From a virus: a stretch of 27,777 nt of DNA. The translations under genes were made by a program, and so were the position numbers. The stretch covers positions 1 through 27,777 of IMG/VR virus record IMGVR_UViG_3300046007_005432; one strand, 5' to 3'. Shown here piece after piece: positions 21,870 through 27,296 of this stretch (positions are counted from its first letter, which is position 1; every line of letters starts with the position of its first letter). The notes under the pieces are model-generated. The model did no database searches. It had not been told where the DNA came from and saw nothing but the letters and a program-made list of their open reading frames with translations.

Positions 21870-22174
21870 TACTTCTCGTTAGTTTCTTCTAATTGGAGTA
21901 GGGGCATGGAGAGGATTTCTTTAACGGTTTGGTATTGGCCATTTTCGTGGTCATTCCAAATATCATCGCTAGGCAATGAGTCTGATATACTCTGAATGGT
22001 GTTCCTAACCTCTTTCACAAACTCGCGGTGTTTTGCTTCCTCGTATCGTTTGAATTTATCCATCAAATGCCGAGTCAAAGACGGTGGGTGCGACAGAAAT
22101 CGACCTACGCCGTAGTGTCCTAGGAACGTGTCTAGTTCCTCTCTCAATCGTTGTTCGTGTGTTGGTTGGGTCAT
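21869..22174 (-). CDS. Unknown small protein
   Basis: 101 residues, helical (HEQRLREELDTFLGHYGVGR; KFKRYEEAKHREFVKEVRNT). No family recognised. Coupled by 4-nt overlap to the upstream gene and by TAATG to the downstream membrane-protein gene. Confidence 0.7.
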   Translation of the reverse strand: MTQPTHEQRLREELDTFLGHYGVGRFLSHPPSLTRHLMDKFKRYEEAKHREFVKEVRNTIQSISDSLPSDDIWNDHENGQYQTVKEILSMPLLQLEETNEK

Positions 22175-22347
22175 TGTAGTAGTTCTGCTTCACGCCTTTT
22201 TAATTCCTGTCTAGCCCACGTTCGTTCGGGAAACGGTTTGCGACGACCGTTGTTCGGCAAATCGCACAACCATTGCAGGTAATCAGATGGAACATCTTGG
22301 TACGTCTTTCCCTTGTGTTTACCGAATCTAATAATGCGCTTTTTCAT
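22171..22347 (-). CDS. DUF3820-like small protein
   Basis: 58 residues. The motif FGKHKGKTYQDVPSDYLQWL is characteristic of the DUF3820 group, small basic proteins often found in phages or fused to exonucleases. The rest is basic and helical (RTWARQELKRREAELLQ). It is too short for usual ORF cut-offs but is framed by close gene contacts: 2 nt after the preceding gene and a 4-nt overlap with the next. Function unknown, possibly nucleic-acid binding. Confidence 0.7.
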   Translation of the reverse strand: MKKRIIRFGKHKGKTYQDVPSDYLQWLCDLPNNGRRKPFPERTWARQELKRREAELLQ

Positions 22348-22349
22348 AG

Positions 22350-22727
22350 TTACTTATCCAACCGTGCTTTACGGTCTGCTAATGTTGCTTCGGCTTCTGC
22401 GTCTCGTTCCTTGGCGGTTTTGAATACGTTGTAGTTTTCGTAATGGCAGATATCCATATCGTCTCCCCTCCAAAGGTGCCTACCTCTAAAAGGGATATCG
22501 TCAATGGTGTAATACCATTCATCAACCTCTGGCTTCCACCTCTCTGCTTTGATTGGTGTGAGGTTTGATTCTTCAATTTCAACTTTTACGTTGTTGTACC
22601 AGCAAAGCCACGTTTTTCTGCATCTATTCCCAACAGAATTACAAAACGTGTTTACCAACTCCACCGTCTCTCCCTTTCGTACCACGCAGTCGTTTGTTAC
22701 GAGTGCGAATTGTCCTGATTTGAGCAT
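22350..22727 (-). CDS. Unknown phage protein, beta-rich
   Basis: 125 residues. N-terminal half is beta-rich with Cys residues (VTNDCVVRKGETVELVNTF, KTWLCWYNNVKVEIEESN). The C-terminal half holds EVDEWYYTIDDIPFRGRHLW followed by ENYNVFKTAKERDAEAEATL, a pattern of 'W...gg..W....d......gN.f.t...A..A' seen in many small phage proteins of unknown role. It follows the 39-aa membrane gene by 1 nt. Confidence 0.72.
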   Translation of the reverse strand: MLKSGQFALVTNDCVVRKGETVELVNTFCNSVGNRCRKTWLCWYNNVKVEIEESNLTPIKAERWKPEVDEWYYTIDDIPFRGRHLWRGDDMDICHYENYNVFKTAKERDAEAEATLADRKARLDK

Positions 22728-22728
22728 G

Positions 22729-22848
22729 TTAGTTGGTTAGCATGTTAATTGAAAATGCGTACGTCATTACAATCGCACCAACAGCAAGACAAAGTAGAAT
22801 TGCAATAAGGCAAGCAGTGATTACAAAGTTAAGGATTTTATCGAACAT
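22729..22848 (-). CDS. Very small membrane protein
   Basis: 39 residues: MFDKILNFVITACLIAILL continues into LAVGAIVMTYAFSIN, one long transmembrane helix. It is too short for ORF tracks. The stop lies 1 nt before the next start and the frame is coherent, so a translated gene is likely. Role unknown. Confidence 0.55.
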   Translation of the reverse strand: MFDKILNFVITACLIAILLCLAVGAIVMTYAFSINMLTN

Positions 22849-22857
22849 GTCTATTTC

Positions 22858-23071
22858 TTAATTACCGCCTGTAATGTACCGTCTGGTGTCCGTGCTTCCA
22901 TAAACTCTACTGTTGTCTTCCCATGCGCTACCGTTTGGTAGTGTGAATGCGAAGCAGTGTTCGTTGTGGATTATTCTTGTACCGTCAATCTTGGTGATTT
23001 CTTTGCCTGATACTGCGGTGTTTTTTGGAATACAAGTTGCATACTTTTTGTTTAACCTCTAATACCCACAT
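22858..23071 (-). pseudogene. Small gene with apparent frameshift
   Basis: A frame coding for about 60 plausible residues (YATCIPKNTAVSGKEITKID, IIHNEHCFAFTLPNGSAWED, NSRVYGSTDTRRYITGGN) is open from about 23056 to the stop at 22860 but contains no ATG, GTG or TTG. Two ATGs in other frames join it if one base is changed in an A tract. From 23071 (MWVLEVKQ) one base must be dropped from A5 at 23045-23049; from 23042 (MQLVFQK) one base must be added in A6 near 23022-23027. The second fits the predicted transcription start (about 23063) better. Could be a sequencing error, a recent mutation or slippage. Function unknown. Confidence 0.6.
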
Positions 23072-23115
23072 TGTATACGTTGCCTATAATGTGTAAACAA
23101 TATGGGTGGGGATAA
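23070..23115 (-). promoter_or_regulatory. Promoter with degenerate DnaA box
   Basis: Minus strand: TTATCCCCA (23115-23107, one mismatch), TGTTTACACATT containing -35 TTTACA (23097-23092), a 16-nt spacer and TACAAT (23075-23070). Box to -10 gap is 31 nt, the same as in the promoter at 23982-23937, and both share TGTTTACACATT. Confidence 0.6.
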
Positions 23116-23370
23116 CTAATCGAACAGACTATCTTTTATCTTCATAAGGAATTCAATTTTCTTAGCTAACCCCCCTCTATCGTATTCGTTCTGTGCGTAT
23201 GCAATCTTAACTGCAAGATTTGAGATTCTTGTTTTGATACGTTGTTCCAAATACTCAGAACTAATGCTCTGAATCTTGTATTCAAGTTCTCTCTCTTCGT
23301 TTTTCTCTTGCTCTTTTCTTCTCAACTCCTCCAATTCTTCTTTTGGACTCATTCCTCTTGGGTAAATCAT
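23116..23370 (-). CDS. Coiled-coil protein, unknown
   Basis: 84 residues, mainly one charged coiled coil (PKEELEELRRKEQEKNEERE) followed by a basic helical part (ISNLAVKIAYAQNEYDRGGL). No family recognised. It starts 1 nt after the RHH-like gene and ends at the edge of the next promoter's upstream box. Confidence 0.65.
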   Translation of the reverse strand: MIYPRGMSPKEELEELRRKEQEKNEERELEYKIQSISSEYLEQRIKTRISNLAVKIAYAQNEYDRGGLAKKIEFLMKIKDSLFD

Positions 23371-23371
23371 T

Positions 23372-23548
23372 TTATTTCCGTATTACTCTAACCGCTAATT
23401 CTCTCTCGTCTGCATACATCTCTAAAAACTCTGACAATAGATTTCTCAACGCTTCACATTTAGTTACTCCAACCGTTGCACAAATATTTGAAAACTCTTT
23501 CTCTTCGTCTTTGTGTGTGCGGAATGAGATTGTTCGTGTTGTTATCAT
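23372..23548 (-). CDS. Ribbon-helix-helix-like small regulator
   Basis: 58 residues, too short for usual ORF cut-offs. It begins with a beta strand TRTISFRT followed by two helices (KEFSNICATVGVTKCEAL and LLSEFLEMYADE), the layout of Arc/CopG ribbon-helix-helix repressors. It starts 2 nt after the preceding gene and ends 1 nt before the next. As the only recognisable small DNA-binding protein here besides HTH-containing HNH proteins, it is a candidate for binding the dyads seen in several promoters; this is inference. Confidence 0.6.
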   Translation of the reverse strand: MITTRTISFRTHKDEEKEFSNICATVGVTKCEALRNLLSEFLEMYADERELAVRVIRK

Positions 23549-23550
23549 GT

Positions 23551-23901
23551 TTAATTAAACTGTTGGTCTATTTCAATAAGTTTTTCTATTGGGTTTTCAT
23601 TTTCAAGAACGTACTTTTTGAGTGCTTCTCCTTTTTCTGTGAGCCAACCGCCTCTTGGTGAAGTTCCGTATTCAATACAATCAATAGATACCAGCCACGA
23701 TATACAGAACCACCAAGTTACGTTGTTAATAGAATTATCATCACTAAACCCGACATCTCGTATCTCACGAGAAAAGAAATCTTTTAGGTAATCTCCAAGG
23801 AATGAATCCATCTCGCCGTAAAACAGCAAGCGTGAATTAGAAACCATTTCAGCCAATTCTTTTTCTTCCATACATTTACATTCCACTTCTCGCCATATCA
23901 C
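23551..23901 (-). CDS. Unknown protein with winged-helix-like end
   Basis: 116 residues. The first part is helical and acidic; the middle is aromatic (VTWWFCISWLVSIDCIEYG); the end GGWLTEKGEALKKYVLEN resembles the wing and last helix of winged-helix domains ('y.LTekG..l...l'). It could bind DNA, but the evidence is slight. The promoter at 23965-23937 predicts a 29-nt leader, so the first ATG at 23901 is usable. Confidence 0.65.
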   Translation of the reverse strand: MIWREVECKCMEEKELAEMVSNSRLLFYGEMDSFLGDYLKDFFSREIRDVGFSDDNSINNVTWWFCISWLVSIDCIEYGTSPRGGWLTEKGEALKKYVLENENPIEKLIEIDQQFN

Positions 23902-23936
23902 CGACGAGTTGTGCGTGTTTTATTACTAATACAGTA

Positions 23937-23982
23937 AGTATGTCCCTATACACTAAATGTGTAAACAGTTAGGTGTGGACAA
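23937..23982 (-). promoter_or_regulatory. Promoter with DnaA-box-like element
   Basis: Minus strand: TTGTCCACA (23982-23974, one mismatch), TGTTTACACATT with -35 TTTACA (23965-23960), a 17-nt spacer and CATACT (23942-23937). The box to -10 gap is 31 nt. It serves the gene starting at 23901. Confidence 0.62.
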
Positions 23983-24411
23983 TTATTTAAGCCAAGGAAG
24001 AGGGTTCTGTGTGTTATACGAGAAAGTGAACTCACCGAGAATTTTTAGAGCGTGTTTTTTATCTTTTGCGTGAACAATACCAGAAAAGTTTCTCATGCGT
24101 TTGAGGTGACTGGTATTTTTTTCTTCTACAGAGATAGGAACGGCCTCAGTTGTTTCTTCGTAAAAATAGACACTCTCCCATCTATCATTAGACGAAATAC
24201 CCGACCGACTTCCCTCCGTATATGTTGCCGAAACGTGATACAAAGATTTGTCGTAATTACGAGTGCCAGTGTCCAATTCGTGTTCTTCTACTCGGTAATC
24301 CGTGCTTTCAAATTTGTCTACATATTTTTGTGCAAGTTCGCGCGTACTAAAAACTGCGTTAATCTGGTAGTCAGAATATGAACCAGACGTAACTATATAT
24401 ATTTTGTTCAT
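23983..24411 (-). CDS. Conserved phage protein, unknown
   Basis: 142 residues. The start MNKIYIVTSGSYSDYQINAV followed by FSTRELAQKYVDKF matches a frequent small phage protein in which 'iYiV..G.YSDy.i.gvFst.e.A' recurs; no function is established. The remainder is mixed (TSHLKRMRNFSGIVHAKDKK). It follows the methyltransferase gene by 17 nt and uses the leader TATAAAAACTAAA without Shine-Dalgarno. Confidence 0.75.
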   Translation of the reverse strand: MNKIYIVTSGSYSDYQINAVFSTRELAQKYVDKFESTDYRVEEHELDTGTRNYDKSLYHVSATYTEGSRSGISSNDRWESVYFYEETTEAVPISVEEKNTSHLKRMRNFSGIVHAKDKKHALKILGEFTFSYNTQNPLPWLK

Positions 24412-24428
24412 TTTAGTTTTTATAACTA

Positions 24429-25499
24429 CTACGAGTACAATTTTCTAATAACAGCCTCAACGACATTTGTAGTAACAGCATTGCCTAAGCACTTGTACCG
24501 CTGCGTGTCGCTGACTGATGCAGTCCACCCATCTGGGAAACCTTGCAAGCGTTCGCACTCGGTTGGCGTAAGGCGTCTAATTTTTATTTCTTCACCCCAC
24601 ACAATAGGAGTCTGTCCTCCACCCTGTCCCATTGCAGTCGTGAGACACGGAGATATTCCATCTTCTCTTACTGTCTGATGTTTTTGTAAGCCTCCGACAA
24701 TAAACGGCTGTCTGTTCACACCCTGCATAGTGTTGAGTGTTGGGCTGATACCATCTGCGCTGTACACACGGTCGTTAGAATGCTTTGGCTGGTTTAGTTG
24801 GTGGATGGCATTAGTTTCTTCACCATCTCCTCCGATAGGAAATACTTTTGGTTCGGTGAGTCCTCCAAGATGTCCGACAATGTAGACGCGCTCTCGGTTC
24901 TGCGGCACCCCGAAATCCTTGCTGTTAAGCACTTGCCATTCGACACCATACCCCAGTTCTGCAAGCGTGGAGATGATGGTTTTGAAAGTTCTTCCACCGT
25001 CGTGAGATAGCAGTCCTTTGACGTTTTCCAGTACGAAGTTTCGTGGTTGCTTTTCTTTGAGAATCCGAGCGACTTCAAAAAAGAGTGTGCCCCGTGTGTC
25101 GTCAAATCCAAGGCGTTTACCCGCGATGCTAAATGCTTGGCACGGGAAGCCTCCAACGAGTAGGTCGAAGTCTGGGAGGGTTGTCGCGTCGATTTTTGTG
25201 ATGTCTCCATAGTTGTGATGGGTTGGGTAGTGGGATTGGTAGATTGCTGAGGCGTACTTGTCGATTTCGGAGTAACCAACACATAGTGGTCTTTTGTGAG
25301 CGACGTTTGCAGTGCATTCACCAGTTGGTCTTTCCTCGGTACCAGAATCTTCCCCCTCCTTGGTGAGAAGTCCCTGTCCTTCGTCTCTCGACGGATTCGT
25401 TTTGCTTCCTCCGACCGCACCTCCGTGAGCATTACAAAATGCTTTTTCGATTCCATATGTGAATCCTCCTATGCCAGTAAATAAGTCAAGATATTTCAT
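24429..25499 (-). CDS. DNA (cytosine-5) methyltransferase
   Basis: 356 residues with all main C5-methyltransferase motifs in order: I LDLFTGIGGF (SAM binding), IV GGFPCQAFS (catalytic Cys), VI FVLENVKGL, VIII QNRERVYIVG, IX RRLTPTECERLQGFPDGW, X GNAVTTNVVEAV. Between motif I and the next block lies a ~50-residue Gly/Ser/Glu-rich insert (AHGGAVGGSKTNPSRDEGQG ...), unusual for bacterial enzymes. It methylates cytosine, probably to protect phage DNA from host restriction; no partner nuclease is adjacent other than generic HNH genes. The target-recognition region (about 240-300) gives no clue to the site. A 10-bp palindrome surrounds its -10 box. Confidence 0.92.
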   Translation of the reverse strand: MKYLDLFTGIGGFTYGIEKAFCNAHGGAVGGSKTNPSRDEGQGLLTKEGEDSGTEERPTGECTANVAHKRPLCVGYSEIDKYASAIYQSHYPTHHNYGDITKIDATTLPDFDLLVGGFPCQAFSIAGKRLGFDDTRGTLFFEVARILKEKQPRNFVLENVKGLLSHDGGRTFKTIISTLAELGYGVEWQVLNSKDFGVPQNRERVYIVGHLGGLTEPKVFPIGGDGEETNAIHQLNQPKHSNDRVYSADGISPTLNTMQGVNRQPFIVGGLQKHQTVREDGISPCLTTAMGQGGGQTPIVWGEEIKIRRLTPTECERLQGFPDGWTASVSDTQRYKCLGNAVTTNVVEAVIRKLYS

Positions 25500-25510
25500 T
25501 AAGTTTTATT

Positions 25511-25569
25511 TATTTAACTTAGCCAGTATACAAGTTAAATATTTTCTTGTTTTATTTACCTGTGGATAA
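25511..25569 (-). promoter_or_regulatory. Methyltransferase promoter with 10-bp palindrome
   Basis: Minus strand: TTATCCACA (25569-25561), a 30-nt gap, TATACT (25530-25525). No good -35 is seen, so activation may depend on the upstream box. Perfect arms TATTTAACTT (25511-25520) and AAGTTAAATA (25532-25541) flank the -10 box with an 11-nt centre, a typical repressor operator placement. Confidence 0.62.
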
Positions 25570-25995
25570 CCACAACTGGAACTCTTTAAGGTTGTCTTTC
25601 TTAACTCCAAATAGTTCGTGGAAACTTTTATGACACCGACAACAAAGAGGTGCGAGGTCTTCGTCTTTTTCGTAGCCAAATTCAGACGCTCTATATTTCA
25701 GATGATGCAATTCAATAAAGGCAAAAGAACCACAATTAAGGCACTGACGTTTATGACTCTGAAAGTACAGGTTTTTTCTTTTCTCCCACCACTGACTGTT
25801 TATGTAGATTTCGTATTTACGTGGCGCGCGTCGTTCATATTTACGTAAACCACCAAACACGAACTTCTTTCCCAATCTTCTACATAACTTATTCGCGTAA
25901 TGCTTTTCTCTTTCTGTCAGTTCTTTCTTCTCCAACAATCTATTCAATATCCCTTCAATCCTCTGTATCTTCTTAGATTTAGTAACTGTATTCAT
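25552..25995 (-). CDS. HNH endonuclease
   Basis: 147 residues. A basic, helical N-terminus (RIEGILNRLLEKKELTEREK) precedes the HNH domain: CLNCGSFAF, IELHHLKY, EDLAPLCCRCHKSFHELF. The two Cys pairs and the catalytic HH are intact. It is a different subtype from the 199-aa HNH enzyme (no HTH). Its position next to the methyltransferase raises a restriction role, but phages often carry such solo HNH genes; a homing or packaging role is equally possible. Its 3' end overlaps the methyltransferase upstream box. Confidence 0.85.
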   Translation of the reverse strand: MNTVTKSKKIQRIEGILNRLLEKKELTEREKHYANKLCRRLGKKFVFGGLRKYERRAPRKYEIYINSQWWEKRKNLYFQSHKRQCLNCGSFAFIELHHLKYRASEFGYEKDEDLAPLCCRCHKSFHELFGVKKDNLKEFQLWLSTGK

Positions 25996-26035
25996 AAACT
26001 ATTTTTTCGTTGAGCAAATCTCCCCCAAACCCCCA

Positions 26036-26185
26036 TTACGGTTCGGAACTAACTTTTAGAGATTGCGATTGGAAACTATTTCTCCGCGTCGCTTTAATCC
26101 GTCGAGCAATTTTCGTGCGCTCAACATTACCCCCCACACGCCTACCAAGTAGGTATTCTGTTGTACCGTCGTTCCAAGTATACAA
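26036..26185 (-). CDS. Possible small basic protein, TTG start
   Basis: 49 residues if translated from TTG at 26185: YTWNDGTTEYLLGRRVGGNV followed by ERTKIARRIKATRRNSFQ. The sequence is strongly basic and reads like a genuine protein, but the frame has no ATG and an in-frame stop lies just upstream. After the TAA stop the same frame continues sensibly (WGFGGDLLNEKIV), so it may be a decayed or truncated gene. A TATACT 30 nt after TTATCCACA overlaps the start, which argues against translation from TTG on that transcript. Confidence 0.3.
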   Translation of the reverse strand: MYTWNDGTTEYLLGRRVGGNVERTKIARRIKATRRNSFQSQSLKVSSEP

Positions 26186-26220
26186 CCATTACAGAGGGGC
26201 AAGTCAATGCCTGTGGATAA
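26176..26220 (-). promoter_or_regulatory. Minus-strand promoter ahead of HNH gene
   Basis: TTATCCACA (26220-26212), 30 nt, TATACT (26181-26176); a TTGACT lies at the -35 side but with a 19-nt spacer. The same box serves a divergent plus-strand promoter. It would transcribe toward the HNH and methyltransferase genes, with about 180 nt before the HNH ATG. Confidence 0.5.
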
Positions 26221-26249
26221 GTTGACTTCGTGTCAGATTCAAGTAGTAT
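26212..26249 (+). promoter_or_regulatory. Plus-strand promoter beside DnaA box
   Basis: TGTGGATAAG (26212-26221), TTGACT (26222-26227), a 16-nt spacer, TAGTAT (26244-26249). The -10 is weak. It would feed the same small RNA region as the stronger promoter downstream. Confidence 0.45.
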
Positions 26250-26267
26250 GACTAAGCCATGGTCTAC

Positions 26268-26296
26268 TTGACAAAAGACAAAAGACGTGGTAATAT
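26268..26296 (+). promoter_or_regulatory. Promoter of putative small RNA
   Basis: Consensus TTGACA (26268-26273), 17-nt spacer, TAATAT (26291-26296). Predicted start near 26303. Confidence 0.7.
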
Positions 26297-26302
26297 AAAA
26301 CT

Positions 26303-26427
26303 GTGAACTGTGTTCGCTCGTGCGTTTGGTGATTTGGGAAACTGAATAACCGCGAGGGTAGCGTAAACAAACCCAACCTAGGTAAAAGAAATACCACCCT
26401 CTCCTCTGAACTGGCGGGTGGTTTTTC
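26303..26427 (+). ncRNA. Putative small RNA
   Basis: About 125 nt between a good sigma-70 promoter and a good intrinsic terminator, with no ATG frame of any length. The terminator stem is ACCACCC/GGGTGGT followed by five T. An internal GGGTAGCGTAAACAAACCC can form a GGGT/ACCC hairpin. Targets unknown. It lies convergent to the lysis genes. Confidence 0.6.
26393..26427 (+). terminator. Intrinsic terminator of small RNA
   Basis: ACCACCC (26393-26399) and GGGTGGT (26416-26422) pair perfectly around a 16-nt loop and are followed by TTTTTC on the plus strand. The minus strand also has a T-rich stretch after the stem (ATTTCTTTT), so it may act in both directions. Confidence 0.8.
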
Positions 26428-26455
26428 TATCTACCTGACTTAAATAGTCTATCAC

Positions 26456-26484
26456 GCCAAAAAGAAAAACCCCTTTCGGGGTCT
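26456..26484 (-). terminator. Intrinsic terminator of lysis genes
   Basis: Minus strand ACCCC-GAAA-GGGGT followed by TTTTCTTTTT: a compact GNRA-capped hairpin with a long U tract, just after the lytic enzyme gene. Confidence 0.88.
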
Positions 26485-26505
26485 CTCTGGGGACAACTAA
26501 GGACA

Positions 26506-26910
26506 CTACACAATACCAAGTTTATGAGCGCATACCCAAGCACTGATTCCCTGAACCTCGTAGACGTACTTTGCCATAAGCAAATTATCTTCAAGAGAGT
26601 TCTGGTAATCAAGACCTAGTTCGATTGATTTTTCGTGCCACACCTTTCGGTTAATCTGAGCAAAACCGAAATCGTTTGTTGGAGAAGCCTTTGGCGTACC
26701 GTCTGCCCAAAACTGTTGGTGTCCAGATTCACAACCGAATGTCAGCCACATCTTATCTGCGTCTTTCCCGAAGAGTTCATCAACTAACTGACGAGGTGTC
26801 TTTGGAACTTCAACTACTGGTTGTTCAATTATTGGGGCTTCTGCGTAAACATGATTAGTAAATACAGCCGAGCCAACAATTAAACCAAGAATGAATGATT
26901 TGTATTTTAT
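26506..26910 (-). CDS. Exported lytic transglycosylase/lysozyme-like protein, AUA start
   Basis: 134 residues if started at the ATA codon at 26910, giving KYKSFILGLIVGSAVFTN + HVYAEAP, an ideal signal peptide with AxA-type cleavage. The frame has no ATG, GTG or TTG before the internal ATG at 26751 and an upstream TAG closes it. The mature part has FGCESGHQQFW (catalytic Glu), DFGFAQINRKVWHEKSIELG and NLLMAKYVYEVQGISAWVCA, the layout of SLT/lysozyme-like folds. It cleaves peptidoglycan at lysis after Sec export or holin release. It lies after the holin gene and before a strong terminator. Starting at 26751 would leave 81 residues without the signal but with the Glu. Confidence 0.78.
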   Translation of the reverse strand: MKYKSFILGLIVGSAVFTNHVYAEAPIIEQPVVEVPKTPRQLVDELFGKDADKMWLTFGCESGHQQFWADGTPKASPTNDFGFAQINRKVWHEKSIELGLDYQNSLEDNLLMAKYVYEVQGISAWVCAHKLGIV

Positions 26911-26989
26911 ATATTTGTAGAGAACGTCGAAAACAGTCGCTTCTCGTAACGACGCTATGTCACACTACCCGACGACTAGGCGGGGGTCG

Positions 26990-27208
26990 TTACTTTGCCG
27001 TCCAGACGACCTTCGACTTAGCGGTAATACGTCCGTAGATTACGAGCGCAGCACCGATAAGACCGATTGCCGATTCAATCACGGTTGCAATTTCACCCTC
27101 ACCAATTTCGTATCCATTTGCTTGTGCAAGATACGCGATGAGCATTACTACCGCACCAATGATTGTCTTGGACTCGTATGGGTTCTTTGTTGGAACTTTT
27201 TGAGCCAT
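26990..27208 (-). CDS. Holin
   Basis: 72 residues from the ATG at 27208 (MAQKVPTKNPYESKTI). Two hydrophobic helices, about 15-30 (TIIGAVVMLIAYLAQA) and 42-60 (TVIESAIGLIGAALVIYG), are separated by an acidic turn, and the end GRITAKSKVV is basic. The 'SKT..GA......  G...  IYGRi.A' pattern is common in class II holins. It permeabilises the membrane to time lysis with the adjacent peptidoglycan lyase. A TATAAT is exactly 6 nt before this ATG, so the message is leaderless; this supports 27208 over the ATG at 27214, which would lie upstream of the start site. Confidence 0.82.
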   Translation of the reverse strand: MAQKVPTKNPYESKTIIGAVVMLIAYLAQANGYEIGEGEIATVIESAIGLIGAALVIYGRITAKSKVVWTAK

Positions 27209-27214
27209 ACTCAT

Positions 27215-27254
27215 ATTATAACGCCTACAAGCATACACAAGCGGTTTATCCACA
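27215..27254 (-). promoter_or_regulatory. Holin promoter, leaderless
   Basis: Minus strand: TGTGGATAA (27254-27246) and consensus TATAAT (27220-27215), 25 nt apart; only a poor -35 (around CGCTTG). The -10 is followed by 6 nt and ATG. The box is shared with the divergent promoter for the 27297 gene. Confidence 0.6.
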
Positions 27255-27290
27255 CCCTCGGTTTGTGATACGAAGTTGTACGCCTATACT
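27246..27290 (+). promoter_or_regulatory. Leaderless promoter for zinc-ribbon gene
   Basis: TTATCCACA (27246-27254), TTGTGA, a 16-nt spacer, TATACT (27285-27290), then 6 nt and ATG at 27297. Box to -10 gap is 30 nt. Confidence 0.68.
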
Positions 27291-27296
27291 ATGTGT

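Noticed and set aside
13578-27254. A single replication origin made of DnaA boxes
   Set aside because: Boxes are spread over 14 kb and each sits at a promoter rather than clustered; a role in replication is not excluded but not shown.
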